Assembly: GCA_928212115.1 (NCBI GenBank)
Contig: CAKMRJ010003334.1
Coordinates: 105,542,836-105,606,835, forward strand
DNA length: 64,000 nucleotides
Reading direction: 5' to 3'
Source of the DNA: Lactuca virosa
Taxonomy: Eukaryota > Streptophyta > Magnoliopsida > Asterales > Asteraceae
Shown: piece by piece, positions 22,039 through 34,242 of the stretch
Numbering within the stretch: the stretch's first letter is position 1
How the letters are laid out: each line of letters starts with the position of its first letter
Program-made: the position numbers and the translations under genes
Notes under the pieces: generated by a model
The model's database searches: none
What the model was told of the DNA's origin: nothing
The model's input: only the letters and a program-made list of their open reading frames with translations

Positions 22039-23280
22039 AAAGTGATATTTCTAGATAATATAATCCTAAAGGGTCAACAAACAACAACTTGATATAATTG
22101 ATTATTTATTAGAAATCGATTTTAATAAATATTCATAAACTCTTATAATTAATTGTAAATTATTTATTTCATGGAAATAGTAATTTTCAATGGTAAGTAA
22201 CATAATATATCATAAGCTGTGACACGTGTTTTCATAACATGTATTATTACGAGACATTTAATGACCTAAAAACCTCATTGTGTGAGTTGTAATATGTATT
22301 TGGTATAACTATGATTTGGGATGAATTTAAAATAGTGAACCGATGATAATTCAGTGATGCAATACGTAGGTTCTTGTACTTATTGTGATGTATCAGAAAA
22401 ATAAGTAGAGTTAAACCAGAAAATTCTAAAAGAAAATGATAGTTCACTCTGATATGGTTTCATCGATATAAAGATTGTCAAAAATAGAGTCTGTGTGAGA
22501 AAGTTATGACCGTTTGAAGTTTAGATGAAAGTACGTTGCTATTTTGAGAAAAGTCAACGTAAGTCAAAGTCAACGGTCAACTCTATGACCACCACAACGT
22601 GGTGTTATGCTAACCATGACGTGGTAAGGGGTGAGTCATTGAGATACGTGTCAAACATTAAGGGACGCATGACATAAGGAGATGATACGTGGGGAAACTG
22701 GAGTCTAGCTAATCACCACGACATGGCATGCCTAGAGTATAAATATAAGAGTTCTCGTGTCATTTGGGAGATTCTGGTACATTCGATTGGAGATGTTGCA
22801 CGAGAAGTACTCTCGGGAGGTCATAACGGAGGAGATATACCATTATACGAGAGATACATGGATAAGTTACAGGATTTACGGAGGTATATTTTATCCCGTT
22901 TTTATGTAAGTACGATTATGTGATATTTTGTAGAGAGTTGTTAGACCCAAGTATGTGTTACGGGATTTCGTGATATGGTGCTATCGGGTTAAATACCCTA
23001 ATTTACCGAGATTTTTTTTATTGGATTAACGGCTTGCAGGGTAAAGTTGTTATTGTATTTGAAAACGTGATTAGTTTGGGTGACAAAGAGTTACCAAGTC
23101 TGGTTAGTGATCAGGTACATGATCATTGTTAGGGATATAGTGATGAGATTAGACAAGTTCTAATGAACCAGATATATTTTCCAAATAGGGTGGACAGGTG
23201 ATGAATAGGAAAACAACGCTAAGGTGGAGGCCAGAATAATAGTTAAGCTTCACTAACTAACCAAGTGAATAACCTTATCT
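22039..23280 (+). mobile_element. LTR relic with CCACGTCGTGG-type motifs
   Basis: The segment has the architecture of the other gypsy LTRs here: 'agtcaaagtcaacggtcaac', a cluster of imperfect ccacgNcgtgg palindromes (about 22590-22725), and a TATA box tataaata at about 22738. No terminal motif or duplication is readable, and no internal domain follows. The open frame at 22723-22923 lies just after the TATA and is probably leader sequence. Confidence 0.5.
22733..22751 (+). promoter_or_regulatory. TATA box of LTR relic
   Basis: agagtataaatataagag, directly after the last palindrome of the cluster; position and context fit an LTR core promoter. Confidence 0.5.
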
Positions 23281-23689
23281 CTCTCTAGATTAATGATATC
23301 TAGATATGTGATAATTATTTTTTTATATTCAGAGCTGAGTATAATATCTGAATTGATATTTATTAATATCATAAGAGTTGAGTAATTTTGATAATTGAGA
23401 AATTATAGTTGCCCGATGCTATATGAGTCGTTAAATAGGACATTTGAGAATTATAGTATTCTATTACTATTTAAGTATATAGAAGAGTATAATTAAGATA
23501 CATAGTGAAGTATAATAATCATAATGAGTACATTCGAAATATAAAATAGAATATTCAAAGATGTGTTATAAAATACTATGATTGAGATATGTAGTTGTAT
23601 ATTACTATAGGGGTTAAGGAGCAAGAATTATTGAGATAAATAGTTGAATGTTGTTATACGTGTTAATGAATTAGTATAGTTGTAATATA

Positions 23690-23933
23690 GAGATGTAGAG
23701 AGGGAGAGATAAATGGAAATAGAGATGCAGAGTTAGATAAAGAGATGAAGATAGAGATAGAGAAAGGGAGAGGGAAAAAGAGATAGAGATATAGATGCAA
23801 AGAGGAAAAGAGAGATGTAGTTAGAGATGTAGAGAGAGAGAATGAGAGGGATAGCGATACATAGAGGGATATATAGAGGTAGTGATACAAGAAGAGGTGA
23901 ATAGATAGAGATATAGTATAAGTAATGAGCCAT

Positions 23934-23965
<32 letters not shown>

Positions 23966-24057
23966 AGAGAGAAAGTAAGTGAATATAGACAGAAATAGAA
24001 TAAAGTATGATTGTAGAGATAAAGAAATATAGAGTATGGGCATAAAGATAGAGAAAG

Positions 24058-24060
<3 letters not shown>
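23690..24060. repeat. Purine-rich low-complexity tract
   Basis: About 370 bp of agagatagagat/gagaga-type sequence, nearly all purine plus T on the plus strand, grading into (GT)n and (TA)n. The 154-residue Ser/Leu/Ile/Tyr-rich minus-strand frame over it is a translation of this repeat, not a gene. Confidence 0.9.

Positions 24061-24101
<41 letters not shown>
24061..24101. repeat. (GT)n(TA)n microsatellite, left flank of Helitron
   Basis: A short GT run followed by TA repeats up to the Helitron start. The TA run resumes immediately after the Helitron at 29665, so the element sits inside what was one microsatellite. Confidence 0.95.
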
Positions 24102-24104
<3 letters not shown>

Positions 24105-25186
24105 TCTTTTCTAATAAAACAGTACATTACCTGCTAGTTGGCATTACCTTAGTTCCTCGGTCTTGACTTTTCCCGCTCAAATCATCTATGTGAAATTCCT
24201 ACTTTGCCCTTATGCAGTCATTCCGCTCAAATGTTGTAGAACTCAGTGTATTCTTCAATTCTCATTGCAATCAATCCCATAATATCAGCCAATCATATAA
24301 TCTTTAACCGATCATCAAGCATAATCCCATTAAATCAGGAAAAGATCACTCGAAATCTGTTGATCTAAACCCTAATCCTCACAAACTTTCTCTGGATTTA
24401 GGCTTTACAATATTGAATCGACCACCACCAAGCTCCACCGCCTCCACCTTTTCATCTGGTTTATTTCTCTTTCTCCTTCTTCTCTTTTTCTTTGCATCCT
24501 TATTCTTCGACAACAAATGAGTGTACAAGTAAGCTTCAATTTTGGTTTTTTGTTTTCTTCTCTCTCTCCCTCCTTCATCTCCTCTCTCTTTCAGGTATGT
24601 TTTGATGTGAAGGGTTATCTTGGACTACTGTGAGCTGATTCCACGCCTTTTTTGGTTCCGCAATCGACAGGTTCCGCTACTTCCGATCTTCCATTGGATT
24701 AATCGACTCTCCGTGGTAATGTCTTTGTCTCTCCTCTTCTTCTTCTTCCACAATAGCTCCATTTGTATGTTAGATTAAGATTGTTTGATGTATCACCAAC
24801 AACTATTATGGAATAAATCATTGTAAGTTTGGGTGTATTTTGAAGAGGGTATTTCCAAAAGTCGACTCCTGCTTCGATTTTGGGGAGGGTATTTCCAAGA
24901 AGCGACCTTCATGAGTGAGCTGGATTGATTCGATTTTGAGTTTCTGTGATTTTGGTTGTGGAGAAGGAGATCGGGACTGGAACATGAGGGTCATCGATAG
25001 GGGTGAGGGTTGCCTGTAGAAGGAACAGAGAGGGAAATGGGAGAACGAGGAGGGTTGCCAGTGCAAGGTAATTATACTTCTAATTTATAGTGGATATAAC
25101 TTTATTGTTCATGAAGATCATAGGAAAACCTTCTAATTGACATTCATTTCAAGTCCTGATAAATGTAGTCACGATTAAGTTGGCAG

Positions 25187-25235
25187 GTTTGAAGATGCAC
25201 ACCACATGCTTGATGAAATGCTTGAAAGAAAATGG
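25187..25235 (+). pseudogene. PPR-like exon fragment inside Helitron
   Basis: After an acceptor-like 'gttggcag' the frame reads FEDAHHMLDEMLERKW and then stops. F-x-x-A-x-x-(M/L)-L-x-E-M-L-x-(R/K) is the helix pattern of a pentatricopeptide (organellar RNA-binding) repeat. Only about half a repeat is present, so the assignment is tentative. Confidence 0.35.
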
Positions 25236-27439
25236 TTAGTGTAGTTACGATTAGTTTGGTTTCTTGATTTTCTTTAGGCTATAAAGATATCTATAAAATG
25301 TATTTTCATCAGCTACTCAAGCTCAAGGTGATGATAAATTCTGATTTCCCGTATGTTAATAAACTCCTCTTACTGTTGGCTAATTGGTAGCAATTCACTA
25401 GATCTGAATGAAGTGGGGATTTAACGGTTTTTCAGAAGCCATGCTGCCATGGATTTCCTGTTGGTTTTTGAAGACCTTCAGCTCCTATGCTTTGAAAAAA
25501 CTTTCAGCCATGGGTGATTAAGGGAGTTTTTTGAACAAATAGATACTTGGTTTTGATACATATCTGTATAAGGTTTGTATAATTTAATTAATTTAGCTGA
25601 TGTCTTACATTTAATGTTTGGGAGCCTGATTTTGTATCATTTGTATGTTGCAGGTCCATGAAACGTTTGCGTTGGGTATGCATGAGCTTTTAGAATGACT
25701 AGATACTTGGACATATAGTATCCAATTAGCCATATTCCTTTAAAATACATCACGGTTCGTTGGAGGCTCTTCTAAGACATTGAGATAAAGGATTGGATAT
25801 GAGATTAACATGTTTTCTGACCAATTTGATATATTTTTTGGATTTTGTTCAGGATTCGAGTGGACGGTCTGTCATGGATCAAGGAGATGTTGCTACTTTT
25901 TATTTGAAAATGTCTATCTCTTATGTAAGTAAAGCTCATTCCCTATATTGGTTCTTAACTAACCAAAAAATCGATTGTTGATATAGTTGGTTGTTGTTGT
26001 TGTTGCTTTGTATGTACGGTATGAGAGTGAGTTTAGGCCTATTATGCACATACTTGTGAAAGCTCACCATAGGATAACTATTCACCAAAAGAGAACAACT
26101 CGAGAAAGGAAACACTCACTATCCACCTTATATCATTGTCTTTATATACAAAAGGTTCTAATGTTTTTGATGGAGATAACATCAGCAGTTCAACACCTTT
26201 AATGGGCAAGTAACAGTTTGTACACTCATTTTCATGGAAATTTCTTATTTTTTTATTGACTTCAATTATAGTAGAAAAGGTAACTGCAAACGAAATGTAT
26301 TGTTAAACCAAATAGTGACATCACTAGACATTGTAGCTTTAATAACTGTATCATTTAGCTTATTTAATAAAGGGAAATCCAACATGATTTTTTTTTGCAA
26401 TTTTGTGCCTAATTAAATAATTTTTTACTCTATCAGGTATCTTCCCAAATGAACGTTTGTTTCTGTTGTTCAGTTTGGTAGCAATTGTTAACTTTTTAAA
26501 GTTCTTTTAATTTTTGTAGATGCCAAGAATTTCTTTCTTCCTAAGCTCTTCCTAGATGAATACTCAACTGGAAACCCTCTTAGGTTTCTTACACATTATG
26601 TTAGCATTTTGTTTTAATTTTATAATAAAAATTACCTTTTAACTCTGTCTTTCTACACGCTTACAGAATCGTCTTGGCCATCAAGCTACAAATGGTCCAA
26701 AATAATGACAACCATACGATCACATGTCATAAAGCCTATTCTTGGTTGATATTAATATTCATGTCTGTATCTAGGTATTTTCTATTGACTATTCTATAAA
26801 AAAAATTCCTTTAACCATTAATTTTGTTTTTGAATGTAAATGATATACACGGCTCCTGCTACTTACAACTTTACGGATGATAGGTATAAAAGTTTTATAA
26901 TGGTTTTAGAAATTTGAATGATTTTGGGAACAATATCTATAGTTTGTTGACCTAATTATAAATGAAATGAAAGTGTGTTTTATTTATTTGGTGTTCGTAC
27001 AAATTTTTGTTTGGTATTTCATACATAATTGGTTTTAGAAATTTGAATAATTTTGGGAACAATAACTATATTAAACTCTATATGTATCTCCTATCTCAGT
27101 TTACTTTTGTGTCTATTATATTTTGATACATAATCGGTTGTTATGGAAAATCGATCATTTAAAAATTATCATACATGTTGTCTATAGCTGAACATGCATG
27201 GTTACATGTTTCTTAACGGAACATAATCTGCCGCCGCTTTACACTTTTTTACATTATACTCTGAAGGGGTTATTCGTGTGCTTCTCCATTTTATTGTTAA
27301 TTTGTTAATTTGATGGGTTTTTTTCTTAGTAAATATCATTTTCGTGTTTCTTGGATTATATAGAATCTTGGGTGTAATAGTTCAAATTCAGTAATGAGCG
27401 TAACATGTCTTTGAGTTCCATCGCACTCTTCTGTTTTAG

Positions 27440-27821
27440 GATATGTATTGGCTGTCTGGTAGAAACTGAGCATGAATATAATGAGTATGTTGTTTATGAT
27501 CATAAACAGGTAATTGTTGTTAGTTTTAAGAGTATATGTACTTTTTTAATCAAAGGTAAAATGGTCATTTGTTGACCATTTGTTCTTTTGGGTTTGAAGG
27601 TTATTATAAGGTTTTTGGTTAGAATTTATTTATCTCTCCAAAAAAATGAGTTTCACCTAAAATTTGGGTTTTATCATCTTGTAAAAGGATGCGACAGGTA
27701 GATGTGGTTGTGTAATTTTGTTTATGACATTAAGAAATTAGGTCTCTGTTGTTATCTTTTAGCTTCACAAAGCTCGTGTGTCAAAAGAAGCATTTTTATT
27801 GCGTACACTATTAGAGATGGG
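27440..27821 (+). pseudogene. Two captured exons with intact intron (unrecognised protein)
   Basis: Exon 1 (27440-27509) follows 'cttctgttttag' and ends cataaacag|gtaattg. It encodes LVETEHEYNEYVVYDHKQ at its C-terminal side. Exon 2 (27763-27821) follows 'gttatcttttag' and ends gagatggg|gtaaga, continuing the same frame as LHKARVSKEAFLLRTLLEMG. Both exons are open in the shared phase, the borders are canonical GT-AG, and the intron is 253 bp. I do not recognise the protein family. No start codon, further exons or stop could be assigned, so this is a gene fragment carried by the Helitron. Confidence 0.5.
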
Positions 27822-28732
27822 GTAAGATATCTTCAATATTTTTACCCAAAAAAAAACACATTTTTATTATTCTAATCTTGAATTAAAAGATTAAGCATTT
27901 AATCAGGATAAATATGTGATTATATATTTTTTTTACTTCATACGGATAAAATAACTTATATTTACATAATTTGCTCCTTTTTTTTCCATCTCAGTCCTTT
28001 TCACGTTAAAATTGATTCATATTGTTATTATTGATGAAATATATGAAAATTGTTGGATTGTAAAAGTACAATGGTCATTTAAACTATTCTGATAGGATAT
28101 TAAATTTAGAAAAAATAAAATAAACCTCATATATAAAACTTTTTATCCGGAATTAGATCATTACCTATTTAGACATTTTATTCATAGAGGGCATAACAGG
28201 TAAAAAACAACTCCTAAACTTATGATGTTTAGAAAGATCATTTCTTCCCACCTCCAAGTCAAAGTCAAGAAAATTTATACCCATAACCATTTCGTATTTT
28301 TGGTTGCTAAATAAATTGAATTGCACTTTTAGTCCTTATTTTGTAGTTTTCTTAATAATTTTGGTCCCTGTTACGAAAGAAATGACCACATTGTTATAAC
28401 AATGTACTTTTGGTGTTTTTCTTATTTACCCATTGTGCCTTAAAAAAATCCTTCCAAATATGGCATTGTACCTTTAAATCATGGGAAAACTAATTTCCTT
28501 TCAACTATTTATTATATCATGTACTTTGTTGTTTTTGCTAATTTGGATATTTGAACCCGAGGAGAAACAACCGTGATTTAAACAACATCAGAAAGTAGAT
28601 TACCAATTTAAAGGTTTAAAATATGACAAGAAACATCAGAAAGTGGATTACCACTTATGTTGATAAATATGCTTTATATTTATGTTTCGGTACTTATATT
28701 CGGGCTTTATACCTATAAGTAATAAGACACTC

Positions 28733-29140
28733 ATACATATATTTTCTTATTTCCGCCTTATTTACTTTTTATCCCGTTTTGTTGCCCCTATGCCAACAGT
28801 GAAAAAAAGTACTAAGTCAAATCAGACAAGAAATAGTAATGTACTTTTGTTGGTTTATCAAAATCGTCATTTTATACTTCCTACATATATTTTCTTATTT
28901 TTAGTCTTATTTACAAATTATGCCATTTGTTACCCCTATACCAACAGTAAAAAAATAAGAAAAGTAAGAATAAAAAAAATACCAAATCAAATCATGCAAT
29001 AAATAGCAATCTACTTTGATTCGTTTGTCAAAAATCATCATTTTATATTTCTTACATGTATTTTATTATTTCAACATTATTTACATTTTATCCCATTTGT
29101 TCCCCTATGCTCATTTGTTGCCCAATACCAATAGTATATT
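28733..29140. repeat. Degenerate tandem repeat, three units
   Basis: The core 'acatatattttcttatttNNNNNcttatttac' recurs at 28735, 28883 and 29054 (spacing 148 and 171 bp). Each is followed by 'cccNtatgccaacagt'-like sequence and an A-rich tail. The 106-codon frame at 28682-29002 derives from it. Confidence 0.75.
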
Positions 29141-29636
29141 TGTAAATTAATGAAAAAAATTGTTGCAAATATTTTATTAGTCATTGCGATTCGAATTATG
29201 AATGAATGTTTTTTTCTCTACCTTGGAATGAAAATGAGGAGTGATTGAGATAGTGAAGTTGAAGATTTATTGGGGTGATAAGTTACAATGGAAAAAGTGA
29301 CGTTTTAGTCGACAAAACATTTTTTCTTCCCAAAAATCATGCATCAAAAGTAAAAGTTTAATAACAATAAATATTTTTTTACAACCTACGTGCTTGTCTT
29401 GTGAGTGAGTCACAACTTTCATTTATTTAATATAAAAAAACCTCCAAAACTGATAATATGTTGCATTATACAAACTCGTGACTTTTATAAAATATGAGGA
29501 CTTACAATTGTAATTAAATACTTACAAATTACAAAGTTATTAAAAAATATAATATTACAATTCATAAGTTTTTTTAAATTAATGGTATATTATTTTATTA
29601 TATAATCAATTTTTTTAATTCTATTTAAAATTAACA

Positions 29637-29663
29637 CCCGTGGGTTCCACGGGTTTTAACCTA

Positions 29664-29664
<1 letters not shown>
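29637..29664 (+). other. Helitron 3' terminal hairpin and CTAG
   Basis: A 7-bp stem (8 with the flanking A-T pair) of CCCGTGG and CCACGGG with a gtt loop, then tttaac-type spacer and CTAG. It is the structural signal for termination of rolling-circle transposition in this class. Confidence 0.88.

Positions 29665-29745
<81 letters not shown>
29665..29745. repeat. (TA)n(GA)n microsatellite, right flank of Helitron
   Basis: TA repeats to about 29718 and then GA repeats to 29745. Confidence 0.95.
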
Positions 29746-29749
<4 letters not shown>

Positions 29750-31542
29750 AAGAGAAAATGGGAATAAGTATATAGAATGTAAAGAATGAGAACGATAATG
29801 GGTATGTTGTGAGAGTCTAATGACAACTAGAGTAGTTGTTAGTCAATTACTATTTTTATTAGATAAAATGATTGAGTTGTGAATTTTAATTGATAAATGA
29901 GTCATAAAAGATTATACACTCGATGATTGGTGTATTTACAAGTTATGATCATTATGTTCCTTGTAATAAGGATTAATCACTAATCTCTTTGTAGCTTATT
30001 CTTTTGTTGACATACATTTTGCAGGTAACTTTATTTATAAAGAAAGGATTGAAGAAGAGAGAGAGTGATACCCAACTCAGATCATTGTATTAAATTTTCT
30101 TTGAACCGATCCTATTGATAACTACTTGTACTGGATGATTAATGTAAGCATACACCATTATATTTTATTAAATACAAGTGAAAACGTTTGGGTGTACATT
30201 GTGTTAATAATTCGGGTGTTAAATAAGGTATGATTTATTAAGTCATGTACATATTTTTAGACTAGAAAGACTTTTGTCTGTTATTTAAGGGATAAGGTTT
30301 TATAATTTATAAAGACTTGGAATTTTTTTATAAAGTTTGTCTTCTTCCTCCTCCATAACTGTAGCTTCTTAAAGAGGTGAAAGAAACAAGTCTTTAGAAT
30401 ATAATATTGTAGGGAACATGTTTTTATATGTATGAGAATTAAATATTATAAAGTGGTATGAGTTGTCTTAAAGGTTAAGACCTCATGGGTAAAGATCAAA
30501 TTTTAAGAGAAGGCTTTCATCTATCCTTCTTTGATTTGGTAAAACCGTAAGCATGCATACACACTCTTTCTCTATACTTTTTTGTTGAAGACTTGGAGAT
30601 TACTTGCTTGCATTTTGCTCTCTTTAAATCATATTTTTATACGAACTTAAATCTTAAGAGTTTTGACTAGCATCTTCATCAAATTGAGTTCTTGTTGGTG
30701 TTTCCATCTAAGGTGAAGTTCTACTTTACATTCTACATCAACATTCAAGCCTCCCATTGGGGATTCAAAGGAATAAAAAGGTTTTCATCTTCTTATTCCT
30801 TCTTTGGTTGATGTTTTTATTTCCAAACTTTTCAAAAAGATCATTGGTAGATTTAAACTAGTTATGTTATTCTAAAATTATAAAGTCTTCTGTTACTAAA
30901 TCTTGAGTTTTTGAAACTATTTTTGATTAAAAACCCAATAGTAAGGCATCCATGGAAGTCTACTAGGGGATCGCCAGGCTGGGTTGGGACGTGGATTTCG
31001 ATTGTCCTGATGGTCGTCGTCGCAACTGTTGACGATGTGTCTACCACGTCGTTTTTTTGTCAAAGGAGCAAGGATGAGATGTTTGTTATGATTGAGTTGT
31101 GTAAAGTGTCATGGGTGAAGATGCATGGTCATGATGAGCTGGTTGATGGTTTGCATGGAGATAAAAGGCGTTGCTCTTCAATTAAGTGCATTGATCTTGC
31201 TTATAAAAAATGGGAAAAGGAACACAATGGCGGATTACAGTAGCAATGTGATTGTAGCTGGAAGGGAGATCATTAATCAATTATATCAATTGGGTTTTCT
31301 CATGAATGAGTGCTTCGATTTTTGCCAAGATATCAGAAAGTTGCTTGAGTGTATATATATGCTTTTCTTTAATGTGAACATATGCACATTTAAATATGCA
31401 CATATGCACATTAACAAAAATGATTTTTTTGAAACTTTTGACTTGTGATTGGCCTAAATGAGATCAGTGGATGATTAATGTGATATTTTGAACGCAAAAT
31501 GTTGATCGGAAAAAGTTCTTCCAAATCTAAAATTCCTTACAA

Positions 31543-31550
<8 letters not shown>
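29746..31550. other. Intergenic DNA with one unrecognised 110-codon frame
   Basis: AT-rich. A plus-strand frame at 30911-31243 contains MIELCKVSWVKMHGHDELVD and ends KKWEKEHNGGLQ. Its composition is protein-like in the second half, but I recognise no domain and see no promoter or splice context. A minus-strand frame (30862-31047) overlaps its start and is probably a shadow. Confidence 0.35.

Positions 31551-31612
<62 letters not shown>
31551..31612. repeat. (TA)n microsatellite at LINE 5' boundary
   Basis: Perfect TA run of 62 bp; the recognisable LINE sequence starts directly after it. Confidence 0.95.
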
Positions 31613-31614
<2 letters not shown>

Positions 31615-31829
31615 CAACTTTTTTTGAAGACTCTTTCTCGACGGAGGAAATTAAGTGGGCGGTGTGAGATTGTGGTAGTGATCGTGCTTTAGGGTCGGAT
31701 GGTTTTACTTTTCTGTTATTTTAAACGAAATGATCCACTATTTAGCATAATGTGATTCGGTTAGTGCATGAGTTTTTCAGCTCGACTCATATACCAAAAG
31801 GGTGTAATCCTCCGTTCACTTCTTTTATT
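31613..31829 (+). mobile_element. LINE, 5' fragment (start of reverse transcriptase)
   Basis: Forward frames contain FFEDSFSTEEIKWAV, DCGSDRALGSDGFTF and, in another frame, PKGCNPPFTSFI. This is the pattern EI-x2-AV-x-DC-G-x-DKAPGPDGF…GCN-x-(S/P)-F-(I/T) that opens the RT domain of plant L1-type LINEs. The piece lacks ORF1 and the endonuclease, so it is 5'-truncated. It breaks off at the S2 insertion site and resumes at 58802 in the same frame, after one copy of the ttatt duplication. Confidence 0.8.
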
Positions 31830-33029
31830 TGTAACATCCCAAAAACACCAATAAAATTTTCAATATTTAAGTAATAAAACCCATCCATAAACATCACAAG
31901 TCAAGTAATCGAAAACATGAGTATATTGTTTTCATGAAAATATCAGAATAAATCCCAAAATCTCGTACTGCAGAAATCATCGGTGGATGTAATGCAATCA
32001 AGTTGGCTCCTTTCCCTTGCTGTTGGAAGTACCTGAAACATTTAAAACTTAAACCATAAGCACAAAGCTTAGTGAGTTCCCCAAAATAGAACATACCGTA
32101 CATAAAAATGGGCCCCACCCTAGGGGTATGTTTTAACCCATGTAAATGTTATGATCCCACCATAGTCTTGTAGTCACTTCCGTTGCTACATCCCCGCTGC
32201 AGTCTTTCCCGCCATGGTCCCACCATGGTCTTCCATGTAAGTGATGTGATCCCACCATAGTCATTCATATAGGTGTTGTGATCCCACCACAATCTTTCAT
32301 ACATGTGTTGTGATCCCACCACCATGGTCTTCCATGCAAGTGATGTGATCCTACCACAGTCTTTCATACAGGTGATATGATCCCACCATAATCTTTAATG
32401 CAAAAGTCACATAGACAATCTTGCATATCACGATACCTAGTGTCCTACATTGTATAGTAAGAAAACTCACTTGATCAACGAGCTGTAATCCTCTACTTGA
32501 AAATCATAGAAAATCAACTACACAAACCTTCTAAATAATCACAAACCAAACCTCAGAATACTACTCAAAACCTCTCCACGTTTGACTAAAAGTCAAACTG
32601 GTTAAAAGTCAACAATCAAGGTCAAAGTCAACTAAATAGGTTACCATGTAGTTGCCAACTATTGGCCACGTCGTGGCTATCCCATGACAAAATAGTAGCA
32701 ACGAGTTCCGCCACCACATCATGGCAAGCATGTCACCACTTCGTGGTATGTGTTAAGAATCAGCTTAATGGATTATGCCCTTAATCCTTTAAGCCCCATA
32801 CTCATGCCTTCCGTAAATCTTCCTTGCACTCAATTGTATCATAAAAATTCTTGCTTTGATGACATTCATGTCCAATGCATGTCTTTTACTCAACTTAGGT
32901 CAAAATAAGAGAAATGGGGTCAAAAACCCCATGCATGAGCTCAAAACTACATAACACTTCAGATATGGAGCATCCAACCTTCTTAGGACCTCAGGGATCA
33001 ATAAAGTTACCAACTTTATTTAATCCATC
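31830..33029 (-). mobile_element. Solo LTR S2, left (3') part
   Basis: It starts tgtaacatccc. The 5-bp duplication ttatt stands directly outside (31825-31829) and recurs outside the right part (58802-58806). With the part at 58298-58801 this makes a single minus-strand LTR of about 1.7 kb, interrupted by the gypsy array. No internal domain of its own remains, so it is a solo LTR. The block 'aagcttagtgagttcccc' matches S1. Palindromes of the type ccacgtcgtgg lie at about 32660-32760. A run of 'gatcccaccatagtctt' repeats occupies 32150-32395. Confidence 0.85.
32150..32395. repeat. Short tandem repeat 'gatcccaccaNNNtctttcat'
   Basis: At least six imperfect copies of a unit of roughly 35-50 bp centred on gatcccaccac/ta(g/a)tctt(c/t)cat, inside S2. 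The 72-codon minus-strand frame over it is repeat-derived. Confidence 0.8.
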
Positions 33030-34242
33030 TGTCACACCCCTGAACCAGACGGCGGAAACGTCCGAGGGCTCGCGTGACTCAAATTGAATATCATCACAAT
33101 GATTATACATGAAACACAACATAAACTTCACAATGCATTAATACATTACAACTGACATTGTTCACATCAAGTACATTGTCTAAATATTACATATCCATGG
33201 CATAAATTGTTTGAGAGTTTTCAAAACATAACATCCTAACATACTTGGTATTACTCTCCAGCTTACCTGTTACCTGAGAATACAAGTTATTTTGAAAACG
33301 TCAACATATGGAATGTTGGTGAGTTCATAAGCAGGTTTGTTATAAAAATGTTTTGTGTAGTTCATAAACCCAGAAAATCCGATATTTTCTGATAAGACAA
33401 TTGTTTATACCAAAGTGTGAAGATCCATAAGTTTGTGCATGAATGATTTCAAAACGTGTATAAATGAGAAGTTTTGCATTATAGTTATTGTTGGATTAAT
33501 GTTTAAGTCCATAACTATATTTGGTATGTACTTGACCCGACCCGGCATGGTCCATTTGGGTTGCACTTCACCGGCACAATTTATATGGATAGTCTTTTGA
33601 AAATAGTATATTTATGATTTATATTAATATATTATAAGTTCTAATATATTAATATGGAATCATATTATTTAATTAGTATTGATCAAGAATTAATTTAGAA
33701 CTAATTAAGTGATCAAAAAGAACTAATTAAATATGGACTCTTATATATATGGAATGGGCCAAGTTCATTTAGGTTGGGCTAAGCTTTCATGGATGGTCCA
33801 TGGAGCTTTTAACCCATGGATCCTATGTAAATGAAAGGTCATGGGTATTAGGGTTTACATGGATGTAACCCTAATCCTCCATAATATATAAAGGGGTCCT
33901 TGGCTCACAAAATTGGCACAAGTGTGTGAAAATAAGAGTGGGCCGATTTTAGTGTGCATACATATTCTCTCAAGTTCTTCCAAGGTGTTTTGGTGATTTG
34001 TGATTCCATTTGAGGCTTCCACACTATTGGGGCTAAGCTCTTAAAGCTTGAAGACATCAAGCTACATCAAAAGGTATGTCATCTAACTAGAACTTTGTAG
34101 TATAGGTGCTTCATAATATGCTAGTTAGGATGAAACCTTGGAATAGTTAATATTTGCATGTATAATAGAGAAAAAACATAGATCCAAGGTTTATAGGGTT
34201 GCATGTACACCATAGGAGTGTTAGAATGCTCAAAACCCAACA
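33018..34242. repeat. 1225-bp direct duplication, copy 1
   Basis: It comprises 12 bp of S2 flank (atttaatccatc), the first 459 bp of a gypsy LTR (tgtcacaccc…, from 33030) and a complete Copia LTR (33489-34242). It matches 36613-37837 with roughly ten differences, about 99% identical by eye, and has the same length. Confidence 0.9.
33489..34242 (+). repeat. Copia 5' LTR (copy 1), 754 bp
   Basis: TGTTGGATTAAT…CAAAACCCAACA, a Copia-style LTR. gttat precedes it (33484-33488), and a primer-binding site follows directly, so this was the 5' LTR of a longer element. Confidence 0.9.

Larger units (their letters stand above)
24102..29664 (+). mobile_element. Non-autonomous Helitron, 5563 bp
   Basis: The 5' end is TCTTCTTTTCTAATAAAAC, with the required TC start. 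The 3' end has a GC-rich hairpin (CCCGTGG-gtt-CCACGGG) followed seven bases later by CTAG (a CTRR terminus). The host bases are A on the left and T on the right, and there is no target duplication; all are Helitron hallmarks. No Rep/helicase domain is seen in any frame, so transposition would need another element. The interior has promoter/5'-leader-like sequence (24370-24540, 'ctaaaccctaatcctcac', then an ATG at 24517), several segments with GT/AG-type borders (25187-25235, 27440-27821) and a degenerate tandem repeat (28733-29140). This is consistent with DNA-level capture of gene pieces with introns. Confidence 0.85.

Noticed and set aside
32149..32367. 72-codon minus-strand frame in S2
   Set aside because: It is composed of the repeated gatcccaccat unit, so it is a repeat translation.
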